Below are positions 29,367 to 39,083 of a stretch of 64,000 bases of DNA, piece after piece (position 1 is the stretch's first letter; every line of letters starts with the position of its first letter). The translations under genes were made by a program, and so were the position numbers. Below the pieces are notes generated by a model. That model saw nothing but the letters and a program-made list of their open reading frames with translations. It ran no database searches and was not told the DNA's origin. Location: assembly GCA_026705345.1 (NCBI GenBank), contig JAPPAV010000077.1, positions 62,001 to 126,000 on the forward strand, read 5' to 3'. This stretch comes from Gammaproteobacteria bacterium (lineage in GTDB: Bacteria; Pseudomonadota; Gammaproteobacteria; Pseudomonadales; Azotimanducaceae).

Positions 29367-30506
29367 ATGCCGATTCTCACCGTCGCCTTAGGCAGTCTGG
29401 CGATAGCAGTTCCCATACTTGCCTACGCGAGACTACGGGGGGACGGTGGGAATGTCGGGAAGGTTCTGTTTGTCTTTGCCGTATTGAGCTCGTTCTTGTT
29501 CGGATGCGGCATCGCGCTATCGGCTCTATCGGGCGTACTTCATTTGTTCGAGACCTACGGTGTGCCTACTGTGCGTAGCCATTGGTTATCCATCGCTCTT
29601 GGTGGTGCCCTCGCCGGCGTCATTGTGCACGCGACGCTACGAATACTGTTCTACCGACTAGCGGAGCTCTCAGCGCACTGGGCTTTACGAAAACCGAGAA
29701 TCAAGGAACAGAAGTTGGTCCACCAATTGCGATCGACGGTTTGGGAAATCGTCGGGTTCGCGCTTGCGTTCGCCATTATGTTTCTCATCGCAGATTCTGC
29801 AAACTGGATTGGCCGGATGTGGCCATGGCTGCTGTTGCCGATCTTCGCAGCAACTGTCCCGCTTTACGAGACGCTAATCCTGCCTTGGCTTCGTTTTCTA
29901 GGCGCACCGAAGCTCACAGGGCGGAATCTGAGCGACATCGACGAATGGCTGGCCGACCTTTGCGCCAACCGGCAGATTCCCTCATTCCGCATTAGGGTAC
30001 AGGAGGGCAACTTGGCCAACGCGTTCACCATAGGGGGGTTGTTTCGGCATTTGATTGTTATCGGTGGTGGCCTGATCGATGGCATGACAACGAGCCAGAT
30101 CAAGGCAGTTGTCGCTCACGAGATAGCGCATGTCATTAGGCGCGACGTGCTGCGCCTTCTTCTTCCTATGGCAGTTGCATCAGGTACCTGCTGGCTATTC
30201 TGCGTCTGGCACTACGCAAACCCCTTGTTCGCGGCAAACACGGTGCCCGGGATTCTGGCTGGTTGCGCCATCGCTGGACTGAGCGCTGTCACATTCATGA
30301 TCGCAGTTCCTAGTTATTTCATGCGAAGGATGGAATACCGCGCCGATCTCCTGGCCGTGGAGCTAATTGGTGACGGCGAAGCACTCGTTGACGCGCTGCG
30401 AGCGCTTGCAGCCTTAAACGAAGAGCCGATAAGGCAGGGCTACTGGTCACACCCATCCACACACAACCGGATTAGGGCGATTCAACGTTCAAACGCCACA
30501 GTTTAG
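29367..30506 (+). CDS. M48-family membrane metalloprotease
   Basis: Polytopic protein of 379 residues. Five N-terminal hydrophobic segments (about 1-20, 33-56, 72-92, 128-142, 152-166) precede the catalytic domain. The zinc motif HEIAH is at 251-255, the third ligand is likely Glu323 in RMEYRAD, and SHPSTHNRI (361-369) is the usual M48 C-terminal mark. Two more TMs lie between (about 263-281 and 296-315), as in HtpX/BlaR-like enzymes. GCGAGG lies five bases before the ATG. It shares the low-GC island with the glycine-rich peptide, so it may process the peptide, protect against it, or do neither. Its stop overlaps the convergent trhO stop. Confidence 0.8.
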   Translation: MPILTVALGSLAIAVPILAYARLRGDGGNVGKVLFVFAVLSSFLFGCGIALSALSGVLHLFETYGVPTVRSHWLSIALGGALAGVIVHATLRILFYRLAELSAHWALRKPRIKEQKLVHQLRSTVWEIVGFALAFAIMFLIADSANWIGRMWPWLLLPIFAATVPLYETLILPWLRFLGAPKLTGRNLSDIDEWLADLCANRQIPSFRIRVQEGNLANAFTIGGLFRHLIVIGGGLIDGMTTSQIKAVVAHEIAHVIRRDVLRLLLPMAVASGTCWLFCVWHYANPLFAANTVPGILAGCAIAGLSAVTFMIAVPSYFMRRMEYRADLLAVELIGDGEALVDALRALAALNEEPIRQGYWSHPSTHNRIRAIQRSNATV

Positions 30507-31381
30507 GTCTGCGCGTCGTCGAGGCTGTCCCTACATGTCCGGCAGACCGAGGCAGTTGCAGACGCACGCGAGTTGACCCCTATCAACACAGGTTTACTGC
30601 AAGCGGGACAGAGCGCGAAGCCACCCTGGTCCAGACTTACGGTAACGGAAACGCGCTCGTCGAAGACGAAGCACTCACCTTCGAACGCGTTGGATCCGGC
30701 GTCGGTTTCGGCGAGGTACTTGAGAATCCCGCCGTCGAGTTGATAGACGTCCTTGAAACCCTCGGCGAGCAGAAACGCCGAGGCTTTCTCGCATCGGATG
30801 CCACCCGTGCAGAACAGGGCGATGGGCCGACGTTGATCGGTCCCATATTCTCGGGTCACGAAGTCCCGGAAGTCTCGGAAGTTGCCCGTCGCCGCACGCG
30901 TGGCGCCCCGGAAGGTGCCGACCTCGGACTCGTAGTCGTTGCGGACGTCAAGGACGAGCGCTTCCGGATCGGCGAGCAGCTCGTTCCAAGCGGCTGCCGA
31001 GACGTGTTTGCCGACCGGCGTCGACGGTGTGAGCGGCAGGTCGAAGGTGACAATCTCCGGGCGTATGCGCACCCTCAGTCGCCGAAAAACCGGGTTGCCG
31101 GGGGCAGCCGATGACCACTTCACGTCGACGCCCGGGAAGTGGCGGTCGACGACGGCCTCGAGATCGCCACGGCGGCCGGCCAAGGTGGCGTTGACGCCCT
31201 CCGTAGCAAGCACGACCGTGCCGCGCAGCGAACGTCCGGTACAAGACATTTCGATGGCCTCGCGCAGCCCGTGGATGTCGTCGACGGGGTGAAAGCGATA
31301 GAACGAGGCGACCGAAAGCCCCTGGCCGGCATCCGCCACGGTGCTACCCGATGGGGTCGCGCTGGGTCCGCTCCGCGCCAT
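30503..31381 (-). CDS. trhO: tRNA uridine(34) hydroxylase TrhO (rhodanese-like, YceA)
   Basis: Uses oxygen to make 5-hydroxyuridine at wobble position 34. The 292-residue protein has an N-terminal acylphosphatase-like domain (ASFYRFHPVDDIHGLREAIE) and a rhodanese domain with active Cys in FCTGGIRCEKASAFLLAEGF. A C-terminal region with CPAC and CRTC pairs probably binds zinc. The ATG at 31381 lies inside the end of bolA with GGGGAGGGG in front; a GTG at 31339, just after bolA, is the alternative. Confidence 0.88.
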   Translation of the reverse strand: MARSGPSATPSGSTVADAGQGLSVASFYRFHPVDDIHGLREAIEMSCTGRSLRGTVVLATEGVNATLAGRRGDLEAVVDRHFPGVDVKWSSAAPGNPVFRRLRVRIRPEIVTFDLPLTPSTPVGKHVSAAAWNELLADPEALVLDVRNDYESEVGTFRGATRAATGNFRDFRDFVTREYGTDQRRPIALFCTGGIRCEKASAFLLAEGFKDVYQLDGGILKYLAETDAGSNAFEGECFVFDERVSVTVSLDQGGFALCPACSKPVLIGVNSRASATASVCRTCRDSLDDAQT

Positions 31382-31685
31382 CCCCTCCCCGGCAGGGCGG
31401 CGACATCGGGGCATTGCCGAAGCGCTTGTGCCAATCGGCCGCGGTGTAGGTGTGGATCGCAAGCGCATGCACACCGCCCGCGAGTTCGTCGGCCAAGGTC
31501 TCGTTGACGCGCCGGTGACGGTTGATGAGTCGTTCCCCTTCGAACTTCTCCGAGACGATCACCACCTTGAAATGCGTCTCGGATCCATCCGGCACGTTGT
31601 GGTTGCCGCTTTCGTTGGCGACTTCCAAGTGCGCCGGGTCGAATACGTCCGTGAGTTTTTCCTCGATGCGATCCTTAACCATCAT
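31344..31685 (-). CDS. bolA: BolA family protein
   Basis: Small protein of 113 residues with the KH-like BolA fold. MVKDRIEEKL, GNHNVPDGSETHFKVVIVSE, RLINRHRRVNETL and VHALAIHTYTAADW match BolA closely, including the SPPCRGG tail. BolA proteins partner monothiol glutaredoxins in Fe-S trafficking and affect morphology under stress. The stop overlaps the likely trhO start. An AGGG sequence precedes a pair of ATG codons (31682 and 31685). Confidence 0.93.
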   Translation of the reverse strand: MMVKDRIEEKLTDVFDPAHLEVANESGNHNVPDGSETHFKVVIVSEKFEGERLINRHRRVNETLADELAGGVHALAIHTYTAADWHKRFGNAPMSPPCRGGDGAERTQRDPIG

Positions 31686-31713
31686 TGGCCCTCCGTTGGT
31701 CTATCAGCGCGAA

Positions 31714-32427
31714 TCAGCAACGGATCAGGACAACCGTGACATTGTCCGAACCGCCCGCGTCGTTGGCCGCCTTTACCAGGCGATCCGCAGTCTCGCCCAA
31801 ATCTGACGCCTCGGCGAGGTGGCGTGCGATTTCGTCGTCTTCGAGGTGCTCTGTCAAGCCGTCGCTGCAAAGCAGCAGCAGGTCGCCGTCCTCGAGGTCC
31901 AGAGCCCCGATGTCGGGACGCAACGTCGGCTCCGCGCCGATGGCGCGGGTGACGACGTGTCGGTCCCGGGCGATGCGTGCCTGGGCGGGCGAAATCAGCC
32001 CGGCGTCCACCCGGCGTTGGACGACGCTGTGGTCCCTGGTGAGGCTCGTCAGTTCAACACGGCGATAACGGTAGACCCGCGAGTCGCCGACATGGGCGAC
32101 GTAGCCCCTAGCGCCATTCACGACGGTGACGACTAGGGTGGTCGACATGCCCCGGTACGCGGAGATGGCGCTCGATAGCCCGAATACCCGTTCGTTGGCG
32201 ATTTCCAGAGCCCGGCGCAGGTGTTCCCCGGTCAATGGCTCCTCCATGGCAACGCCAGCCAGGTATTCGACGGCGGTCTCGACGGCGATCTCGGCCGCAA
32301 CACCGCCCGCCCGGGGCATGGACACACCGTCCGCGACCACGGCCAAACCCAGGTCTTCGCGCAGGGCGAAGGCGTCCTGGTTTTCATGGCGAACCCGCCC
32401 CGTATCCGTCCTGCCGGCTGCACGCAT
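31714..32427 (-). CDS. PP2C-family serine/threonine phosphatase
   Basis: Mn/Mg-dependent protein phosphatase of 237 residues. Motifs are GRVRHENQDAF (first metal Asp), VVADGVSM in place of the usual ADGMGG, YVAHVGDSRVYRYR, LTRDHSVVQ, LLLCSDGLTEHL and GGSDNVTVVLIRC. The catalytic Asp residues are kept. I chose the ATG at 32427; an upstream GTG (32451) would add eight residues. No cognate kinase is in the window, and partners are unknown. Confidence 0.88.
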   Translation of the reverse strand: MRAAGRTDTGRVRHENQDAFALREDLGLAVVADGVSMPRAGGVAAEIAVETAVEYLAGVAMEEPLTGEHLRRALEIANERVFGLSSAISAYRGMSTTLVVTVVNGARGYVAHVGDSRVYRYRRVELTSLTRDHSVVQRRVDAGLISPAQARIARDRHVVTRAIGAEPTLRPDIGALDLEDGDLLLLCSDGLTEHLEDDEIARHLAEASDLGETADRLVKAANDAGGSDNVTVVLIRC

Positions 32428-32548
32428 GGGATCAAGTGTAGCGCGAGCCACCTACCCGGGATTTGCCGACGCCCTGCGCGCTCGCGACGTTCGGCCAACA
32501 AGGGTCTCAGCGTGTAGAATCGGGAGACGAGTCAGGAGGCACACAATC

Positions 32549-33319
32549 ATGTTGGCCGTCATCTCGCCCGCAAAATCCCTCGATTTCGAGACCCGTCCGA
32601 CAACCCGCAAGTCGACGATGCCCGACTTCGTTGACGACGCGGCTATCCTCATCGGCGATCTCGTCAAGCTCGCACCCGGCGAGGTCTCGGACCTCATGGG
32701 TATCAGCCAGAAGCTAGGCGAACTGAACTGCAATCGCTACAACGAATGGCGCAGGGACGCGAACGGCGGCAAGCAGGCGGCGCTGGCATTCACTGGCGAT
32801 GTCTACATGGGTCTTGGAGCCTGGGATTTCACCGAACGGGAGTTGACCTCCCTGCAGCGCCGGGTGCGCATCCTGTCCGGCTTGTACGGGCTGTTGAGAC
32901 CGCTCGACAAGATCCATCCCTACCGATTGGAAATGGGCACGGCCTTCGTCAACAAGCGGGGGCCGGACCTCTACTCGTTCTGGGGGCAGAAGGTCACCGA
33001 TACGCTGAACAGCGAACTCGAAGGCCACCGCAACAGGACGCTGGTCAACCTGGCCTCCAACGAATACTGGCGAGTTGTGAACGCCGACCGACTCCAGGCG
33101 CGGGTGTTGAACACGCGATTCCTCGACACCAAGAACGGCGAGGTGAAGTTCATCAGCTTCTTTGCGAAGAAGGCCCGCGGCCTGATGGCGGCCTACATCG
33201 CGAAGAACAACGTCGAGACGATCAAGGCGTTGAAGGCTTTCGACTACGAAGGCTACCGGTTCAGCGACGAACGTTCGAGCACAGACGAACTGGTGTACGT
33301 GCGCGCGGAACGCGACTGA
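32549..33319 (+). CDS. yaaA: peroxide stress protein YaaA
   Basis: Protein of 256 residues in the YaaA (DUF328) family, which limits intracellular iron during peroxide stress and binds DNA. MLAVISPAKSLDFETRP, AFTGDVYMGLGAWDF, LSGLYGLLRPLDKIHPYRLE and FWGQKVTDTLN are diagnostic. AGGAGG lies about ten bases upstream of the ATG. A TAGAAT -10-like box at 32515 is present without a good -35. Confidence 0.93.
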   Translation: MLAVISPAKSLDFETRPTTRKSTMPDFVDDAAILIGDLVKLAPGEVSDLMGISQKLGELNCNRYNEWRRDANGGKQAALAFTGDVYMGLGAWDFTERELTSLQRRVRILSGLYGLLRPLDKIHPYRLEMGTAFVNKRGPDLYSFWGQKVTDTLNSELEGHRNRTLVNLASNEYWRVVNADRLQARVLNTRFLDTKNGEVKFISFFAKKARGLMAAYIAKNNVETIKALKAFDYEGYRFSDERSSTDELVYVRAERD

Positions 33320-33362
33320 CGAAGGACCGCGGCGGGACTCGAAACCTCGCTGGATTCGCCAC

Positions 33363-33390
33363 GGGACGCCACAAGGGCGTCCCCGACGGG
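33363..33390. repeat. palindromic element, type 2, near the end of terC
   Basis: Stem GGGACGCC (33363-33370), loop ACAAG, stem GGCGTCCC (33376-33383), flank CGACGGG. The stem differs from type 1 on both arms so that pairing is kept. It lies between the convergent yaaA and terC genes, eight bases from the terC stop. Confidence 0.85.
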
Positions 33391-33397
33391 CCCGCAT

Positions 33398-34165
33398 TCA
33401 AGACACGGGCTTCGCCTCAATCTGGATCAAATCGCCAAGCTGTGCCTTGCGCAGTTTGACCTTGCTGCGCTTGCTGGCGCCGATGTTCAGCAACTGGACG
33501 CCGAACGCGAACGCCATCGAAAAGTAGATGTAGCCCTTCGGCACGTGGATGTCGAGGCCCTCGGTGACCAGTGCGAAGCCGATCAGCACCAGGAAGGCGA
33601 GCGCGAGCATCTTGACTGTCGGGTTTCCCTCCACGAACGCACTCACCGGGCCCGCCGCGACCATCATCACGATCACGGCCGCCACGATGGCGGCGACCAT
33701 CACCGGCAGGTCGTCCACCAGCCCCACCGCCGTGATCACCGAGTCGAGGGAGAACACGACGTCGATCAGGGCGATCTGGACGAGCACACCGGCGAAACCC
33801 GCCGAGCGTACCTGTCGCGATGTGGACTCCTCGATTTCCAGCGAGTTGTGAATCTCCCGGGTCGCCTTGGCGATCAGGAACGCGCCACCACCGAGCAGGA
33901 TGAGATCTCGACCCGAGATCCCTTCTCCGAACACCGCGAAGAGGTCGCTCGTCAAACCCATCATCCAGGACAGCGACAGCAGCAGGCCGATGCGCATGCC
34001 CATGGCGAGCAGCAACCCGATGAACCGGGCCCGGGGTCGCTGCTTCTCGGGCAATCTGCCGGTAAGCACGCTGATGAAGACGATGTTGTCGATGCCAAGG
34101 ACGATCTCCAGCGCCGCGAGAGTCGCGAACGCCAACCAGATCTCGGGATTGGCCAGGTATTCCAC
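33398..34165 (-). CDS. TerC family integral membrane protein
   Basis: Membrane protein of 255 residues with about seven TM segments. LEIVLGIDNIVFISVLTGRL and IALIDVVFSLDSVITAVGLV contain the paired acidic residues of TerC proteins, which are implicated in tellurite resistance and, more generally, metal (Mn2+) export. The start is a GTG with only a weak ribosome binding site (GGGAA). Confidence 0.9.
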   Translation of the reverse strand: MEYLANPEIWLAFATLAALEIVLGIDNIVFISVLTGRLPEKQRPRARFIGLLLAMGMRIGLLLSLSWMMGLTSDLFAVFGEGISGRDLILLGGGAFLIAKATREIHNSLEIEESTSRQVRSAGFAGVLVQIALIDVVFSLDSVITAVGLVDDLPVMVAAIVAAVIVMMVAAGPVSAFVEGNPTVKMLALAFLVLIGFALVTEGLDIHVPKGYIYFSMAFAFGVQLLNIGASKRSKVKLRKAQLGDLIQIEAKPVS

Positions 34166-34277
34166 GGATGTTCCCCGATCATGGGTGACCGTTCATTGAA
34201 ACACTTTTCCCTGTCACCGTGGCCCGAGCGATTGCGGGTATCATCGTGCTCGTTCGCAACGACTTAAGAACACGACG

Positions 34278-34577
34278 ATGTCCGTACCCACCGACGAAAC
34301 CGCCCAAGCCATCGAGGCCGCCGTTTTTCGGCGCCTGGTCCAGCACCTCGATGAGAACACGGAGGTCCAGAACATCGACCTCATGAATCTCGCGGGCTTC
34401 TGCCGCAACTGCCTGTCCAAGTGGTACGTTGCGGCCGCCGAAGATGAGGGCGTGGACGTCGACTACGAGGCCGCCCGGGAACGCGTCTACGGCATGCCCT
34501 ACAGCGAGTGGAAGTCCCGCTACCAGGCCGAAGCAAGTCCCGAACAGTTGGCAGCGTTCGACAAACAGCGCCCGTAG
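34278..34577 (+). CDS. DUF1244 protein
   Basis: Small protein of 99 residues. The core RRLVQHLDENTEVQNIDLMN then LAGFCRNCLSKWYVAAA and MPYSEWKSRYQ defines DUF1244, found across Proteobacteria. The conserved CRNC pair suggests a metal or redox role that has not been shown. The protein ends in Pro followed by a TAG that belongs to a palindromic element. Confidence 0.88.
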   Translation: MSVPTDETAQAIEAAVFRRLVQHLDENTEVQNIDLMNLAGFCRNCLSKWYVAAAEDEGVDVDYEAARERVYGMPYSEWKSRYQAEASPEQLAAFDKQRP

Positions 34578-34598
34578 GGGACGGGCTTGTCCCGTCCC
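34572..34598. repeat. palindromic element, type 1, supplying the DUF1244 stop
   Basis: CCGTAG (34572-34577) gives the last Pro codon and the stop; the stem GGGACGGG (34578-34585), loop CTTGT and stem CCCGTCCC (34591-34598) follow directly. Confidence 0.88.
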
Positions 34599-34625
34599 GT
34601 TCCTGCCAGCAGTGCAATCAGGTGC

Positions 34626-34670
34626 GGGCGACCGCGCGCCCTTCGGGCGCGTTAGGGTCGCCCCTACGGG
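34626..34670. repeat. palindromic element, type 3, long-loop form
   Basis: Stem GGGCGACC (34626-34633) and GGTCGCCC (34656-34663), flank CTACGGG. The loop of 22 bases holds its own hairpin (GCGCCC TTC GGGCGC core), unlike the ACAAG loop of the copy at 40672. A fragment CGTAGGGGAC follows at 34682. Confidence 0.75.
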
Positions 34671-34740
34671 CCTGGAACACGCGTAGGGGACAGTCGTAGA
34701 TGAACCCAATGGCCTTCGGGTCGGCCCTCCGGCGTTGGTG

Positions 34741-37464
34741 TCAATGCGCTGTCCACATGGTCGGCCGGTTCGCCAGCGTTGCCTGCGCGGCAGCTACTCG
34801 GGCCACGGGCACCCGTAGCGGCGAACAGCTAACGTAGTCGAGCCCGGCCTGTTCGCAGAACGCGATGGAGGCCGGATCGCCGCCGTGTTCGCCGCAGATT
34901 CCGATCTTCAAATCGGGACGCGTCGAACGCCCCAACCGGACGGCTTCGGTGATCAGGCGGCCGACTCCGGATTCGTCGATGCGGGCGAAGGGATTGGCGG
35001 CGTAGATCTCCTTCTCGACATAGCGGTCGAAGAACCCGCCCATGTCGTCGCGCGACAGGCCAAGGGTCATCTGCGTGAGATCGTTGGTCCCGAAGCTGAA
35101 GAACTCCGCCTCCCGGGCGATCTCGTCCGCCGTCAACGCGGCACGGGGAACCTCGATCATCGTGCCGACCTGGTAGTCCACCTTCGTACCGGTGCGTTGG
35201 GCCACTTCCGCGGCAACTCCGTGGACGATCGCCGCCTGATCAGCCAACTCCTCGCGGAAGCCCACCAGCGGCACCATGATCTCCGGCTGTACGGGTGTCC
35301 CCTTGTTCCTCGCCGCGACGGCCGCTTCGAAGATCGCCCGGGCCTGCGTCTCCGTGATCTCCGGGTAGAGAATGCCCAGCCGGCAGCCGCGCCAGCCGAG
35401 CATTGGATTCACCTCGGTGAGGTTGCGTACGCGTTCCTCCACGAGGCTCGCCGGCACGCCGAGCTTCACGGCTAGGGCACGGCGAACCTCGGGTTCCGCG
35501 GGCAGGAATTCGTGCAACGGCGGGTCGAGCAGGCGGATGGTAACCGGCCGTCCCGCCATCGCGACGAAGAGATTCACGAAATCGTCGCGCTGGTAGGGAA
35601 GCAGTTTCGCGAGTGCGGTACGACGTTCGGCCTCGTCGCCGGCGAGGATCATCTGCCGCATCGCGTCGATGCGGTCCGACTCGAAGAACATGTGCTCCGT
35701 CCGGCACAAGCCGATGCCCTCGGCACCGTAGCCGACCGAGTCCTGCGCCATAGCCGGGGTGTCCGCGTTGGCGCGGACGGCGATGCGTCGATGGGTGTCG
35801 GCCCAGGCCATGACCGTCTGGTAGAGCCGGTACCAAGTGCTGTCCTCCGGGTCCATGTCGCCGCCTAGAACACGGCGCACTTCCGAGGGCGAAGTGGCGA
35901 TTTCTCCGGCGTAGACCGCGCCCGTGGTTCCGTCGAGCGAAATGGCGTCGCCCGCTCGAAGGATCCGGCCCGCCGTCGCCAATGTTCCTTCGGCGTAGTC
36001 GATGACGACATCCGACGCTCCGCAAACGCACACTTTGCCAAGCTGGCGTGCCACCAGTGCTGCGTGGGACGAGACGCCGCCCCGGGTGGTCAGGATTCCT
36101 TCCGCGGCGAGCATGCCCTTCAAGTCTTCGGGGCTGGTCTTGGTTCGGCACAGGATCAGCCGCTCGCCTTGACTCGCCAGCCTGTCCGCGTCTTCCGGCG
36201 TGAATACGATCCGGCCGGTTGCAGCACCAGGTCCAGCGGGCAGTCCCTTGGCAACGGGTGATGCGTTGCCCAGGGCGCGCGCCTCGAAAGTCGGCGCGAG
36301 CAGTGAATCGATCGAGTCCGCCGGGATTCGCATGAGCGCCGCCGCCTCGTCCAGCAAACCCTCGGCATGCATATCCACCGCGATGCGCACCGCGGCCAGA
36401 CCGGTGCGTTTGCCGCTTCGTGTTTGCAGCAGGTAGAGCCGCCCGTCGTCGACCGTGAATTCGAAGTCCTGCATGTCGCGGAAGTGCTCTTCCAACGTGT
36501 CCCGCACGGACTGCAGTTGGGCATGGATCCGCGGAATGTCCGTGGCGAGTTCCTCGAGGGGTTTGGGTGTGCGGACACCGGCGACCACGTCCTCGCCCTG
36601 GGCATTCAGGAGGTACTCGCCGTAGAGGGCCTTCGCCCCGTTTGCCGGATCCCGGGTAAAGGCCACGCCGGTGGCGCTATCGCCGCGGCGGTTGCCGAAC
36701 ACCATGGCCTGGACGTTGACGGCGGTCCCCCAGGAGCGCGGGATCCCGTAACGCTGGCGGTAGAGGACGGCGCGTTCGTTGGACCACGACCCGAACACGG
36801 CGCCGATTGCACCCCAGAGCTGCTCGTGAACGTCCTGCGGGAATTGCCTGCCGAGCCGGGTGGCGACGAGTTCCTTGTAACCGGCCACCAACCGGACGAG
36901 CAACTGCGCATCGAGATCCGCGTCTTCGTCGACCCCCGCATCCTGTTTCAGGGCGTTGAGCATTTCCTCGAACGGATCCGGTGTGGACTCGGACTCCGGG
37001 CCAACGCCGAGCACGATGCCTGCGTACATGTGAATGAACCGCCGAAAGCAGTCGTGGGCGAAACGCGCATCGCCCGTCGTCGAGGCCAGGCCTTGTACGG
37101 TCTCGTCGTTGAGACCGAGGTTCAGGATCGTATCCATCATTCCCGGCATCGACTCTCGGGCGCCGGAACGCACAGATACCAGGAGCGGGTCCGCAGGGTC
37201 GCCGAAGCGCTTGCCCTGGGCCCTCTCCACGACGGTCAACTGCTCGCGGACCGCGTCGGCGAATCCGGGCGGGTAGTCCCCATCGCGTTCGTAGTGCCAA
37301 GCGCAGACCTCCGTGGAGATGGTGAAACCCGGCGGCACGGGCAGTCCTATGCGGGCCATCTCGGCGAGATTCGCGCCCTTGCCGCCGAGCAGGTCCCTCA
37401 TGCTGGCGTTGCCGTCGGTGTGCTCGCCGAATGCGAACACGTACTGAGTTGGCTCGTTCGCCAT
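34741..37464 (-). CDS. ppdK: pyruvate, phosphate dikinase
   Basis: Interconverts pyruvate + ATP + Pi and PEP + AMP + PPi, giving a reversible glycolysis/gluconeogenesis step. The 907-residue protein has the N-terminal ATP-grasp domain ([39 protein letters not shown]), the swivelling phosphohistidine domain ([15 protein letters not shown], His near residue 468) and the C-terminal PEP/pyruvate TIM barrel ([44 protein letters not shown]). The ATG at 37464 gives the standard N-terminus. No neighbouring PDRP regulator is seen. Confidence 0.97.
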   Translation of the reverse strand: MANEPTQYVFAFGEHTDGNASMRDLLGGKGANLAEMARIGLPVPPGFTISTEVCAWHYERDGDYPPGFADAVREQLTVVERAQGKRFGDPADPLLVSVRSGARESMPGMMDTILNLGLNDETVQGLASTTGDARFAHDCFRRFIHMYAGIVLGVGPESESTPDPFEEMLNALKQDAGVDEDADLDAQLLVRLVAGYKELVATRLGRQFPQDVHEQLWGAIGAVFGSWSNERAVLYRQRYGIPRSWGTAVNVQAMVFGNRRGDSATGVAFTRDPANGAKALYGEYLLNAQGEDVVAGVRTPKPLEELATDIPRIHAQLQSVRDTLEEHFRDMQDFEFTVDDGRLYLLQTRSGKRTGLAAVRIAVDMHAEGLLDEAAALMRIPADSIDSLLAPTFEARALGNASPVAKGLPAGPGAATGRIVFTPEDADRLASQGERLILCRTKTSPEDLKGMLAAEGILTTRGGVSSHAALVARQLGKVCVCGASDVVIDYAEGTLATAGRILRAGDAISLDGTTGAVYAGEIATSPSEVRRVLGGDMDPEDSTWYRLYQTVMAWADTHRRIAVRANADTPAMAQDSVGYGAEGIGLCRTEHMFFESDRIDAMRQMILAGDEAERRTALAKLLPYQRDDFVNLFVAMAGRPVTIRLLDPPLHEFLPAEPEVRRALAVKLGVPASLVEERVRNLTEVNPMLGWRGCRLGILYPEITETQARAIFEAAVAARNKGTPVQPEIMVPLVGFREELADQAAIVHGVAAEVAQRTGTKVDYQVGTMIEVPRAALTADEIAREAEFFSFGTNDLTQMTLGLSRDDMGGFFDRYVEKEIYAANPFARIDESGVGRLITEAVRLGRSTRPDLKIGICGEHGGDPASIAFCEQAGLDYVSCSPLRVPVARVAAAQATLANRPTMWTAH

Positions 37465-37606
37465 GCTTCGAAAACGTCTTCGACCCGAGAACGGATTTAC
37501 GGTATCACGATCCCAACGAGTGATCCTTTTCGGGTATCTTTCGACGCCGTCTTCGCAGTTCAGCGGCCCTTGCCGCACCCCCCAACGACACCCTAGGAGT
37601 TTGCTC

Positions 37607-37993
37607 GTGCCCAATTTCAGCTACAACGGAACCATCACTCTGTCATCGTCGGTCAAGGATCTCGACGCGTCCATCGCCTGGTTCAAGGACATCCTCGGTT
37701 TCGAGGAGGAATTCAAGGTGGCCGAAGCCGGCTGGGCGGAGGTATCAAGTCCCGCCGAAGGCGTTAGCATCGGCCTGGACCAGACCGGCGCGGACGTGGG
37801 AGGCTCCGGGGGGTCGATACCGGTATTCGGCGTCGTGGACATCGACGCGGCCCGCGCGGAACTGGAAGCCAAGGGCGTCGAGTTCGCGGGAGACACGGTC
37901 GAGTTGCCCGGCATGGTCAAGCTCGCGACATTCTTCGATCCCGACGGCAACCGCTACATGTTTGCCCAGTCGCTGGTCGAAGGGGCCGCGTAG
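37607..37993 (+). CDS. VOC (glyoxalase/bleomycin resistance) superfamily protein
   Basis: Protein of 128 residues with two beta-alpha-beta-beta-beta units. [20 protein letters not shown] starts the first and [20 protein letters not shown] the second; [13 protein letters not shown] is the usual closing strand. VOC enzymes use metal to act on diverse small molecules; the substrate is unknown. The start is a GTG with GGAG eight bases upstream. The stop lies in CGTAGGGGCGAC, a half copy of a type 3 element edge. Confidence 0.85.
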   Translation: MPNFSYNGTITLSSSVKDLDASIAWFKDILGFEEEFKVAEAGWAEVSSPAEGVSIGLDQTGADVGGSGGSIPVFGVVDIDAARAELEAKGVEFAGDTVELPGMVKLATFFDPDGNRYMFAQSLVEGAA

Positions 37994-38006
37994 GGGCGAC
38001 GGCAAC

Positions 38007-38034
38007 GGGACGCCACAAGGGCGTCCCCTACGGG
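38007..38034. repeat. palindromic element, type 2, supplying the folE2 stop
   Basis: Stem GGGACGCC (38007-38014), loop ACAAG, stem GGCGTCCC (38020-38027), flank CTACGGG. On the minus strand the flank is the Pro codon and TAG stop of folE2. Confidence 0.88.
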
Positions 38035-38957
38035 ATGGGCGAATAGCCCCCAAGGACGCCTTTCGCGAAGACGCTGACCGCGTCGTGTGCGTGAAGGCTT
38101 TCGTGGTGTTCCACCCGGACATGGAAGTCCAGGAGCGAAGGATTGCCGTCGAGAACGGACTTGAGACGACGGCCGGCGTCTTCGCAGAACATGAGGTTGG
38201 CGGCGTTCAGGCGCGCGAATTCCTGCTCGTCCTCCCGTTTCACCGCAGTCTGGACAGGGGTCGACAGCGCGTCCTCCACGTCGGAGACCAGGGCGGTGAT
38301 CGGAAACGTCGGCAACGTGTCGTCGAGTCGTAGCCGGGCCCGGGCAATGCTGCGCTGGCCGTGCGGCGTACCGGCGATCGCCTCCTCGGTGCCCAGCCAG
38401 GCCTTGACGTCGGCCGCGCCGACAGGTCCGTTTTCCCCGAAGTCGCGCTCGAACTGCTCCTGTATGAGCTGGCGAGCGAGTGCCGCCGACGCCGGACAGG
38501 TGCTCGAGTACCACACGCCCAGGTCCATTTCGATGCTCACCTCGCCGTTAACTGACGAGCCCCGTATGGCGACCGGGTAGCTGTTCCATCCCGAGTTGTC
38601 CGACACCAGCGAGCGTCGGCGCAGGAAGTAGTCGAAGGCGAACTCGATGAACGCATGGCCCGAGAGATCCCGATGGGAAACCAGCATCGACTTCAAGAGC
38701 AACTTCAGTCCCGCCGGGGTCAGGGGTCGTGTCGCCGCATGCTCGTCCAGAATGAGGTACAGGCGCGACATGTGAATGCCCTTGGCCTCGGCGTTGGCGA
38801 GATCGACGTACAACTGAACCCGCGCTTCCACGCGGTGCTCGTCCTCGCCGTCGCGCAGCTCGATGGGCTGGCGAATGTCACCCATGCCGACCCAGTCGAG
38901 CGTCCCGGAGTGCTCACCGTCTCGGCTCGCGACATCGGGTAGGTGGGATTCTCTCAA
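38028..38957 (-). CDS. folE2: GTP cyclohydrolase FolE2 (type IB)
   Basis: Converts GTP to 7,8-dihydroneopterin triphosphate, first step of folate and queuosine-type precursor synthesis. The type IB enzyme works with metals other than zinc. LPDVASRDGEHSGTLDWVGM, KGIHMSRLYLILDE, YSSTCPASAALARQL and VRVEHHESLHAHDAV fit the family; the Cys of STCPAS is the expected metal ligand. I chose TTG at 38957 because GGAG lies just before it. The protein ends in Pro-TAG supplied by a palindrome. Confidence 0.93.
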   Translation of the reverse strand: MRESHLPDVASRDGEHSGTLDWVGMGDIRQPIELRDGEDEHRVEARVQLYVDLANAEAKGIHMSRLYLILDEHAATRPLTPAGLKLLLKSMLVSHRDLSGHAFIEFAFDYFLRRRSLVSDNSGWNSYPVAIRGSSVNGEVSIEMDLGVWYSSTCPASAALARQLIQEQFERDFGENGPVGAADVKAWLGTEEAIAGTPHGQRSIARARLRLDDTLPTFPITALVSDVEDALSTPVQTAVKREDEQEFARLNAANLMFCEDAGRRLKSVLDGNPSLLDFHVRVEHHESLHAHDAVSVFAKGVLGGYSPIP

Positions 38958-39022
38958 CTTGCTCCTACTCCTCAAAGGAAATCACTCGACCGCCCCGCGG
39001 CCGAGGCGCGGTTTGCGAGCAC

Positions 39023-39049
39023 GGGACGGGACAAGCCCGTCCCCTACGG
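39023..39049. repeat. palindromic element, type 1, upstream of folE2
   Basis: Stem GGGACGGG (39023-39030), loop ACAAG, stem CCCGTCCC (39036-39043), flank CTACGG. It lies between the Trm112-like gene and folE2, both on the minus strand. Confidence 0.85.
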
Positions 39050-39083
39050 CCATGCGATTCAACGGGTTGTCCAAGGCAGTCTA

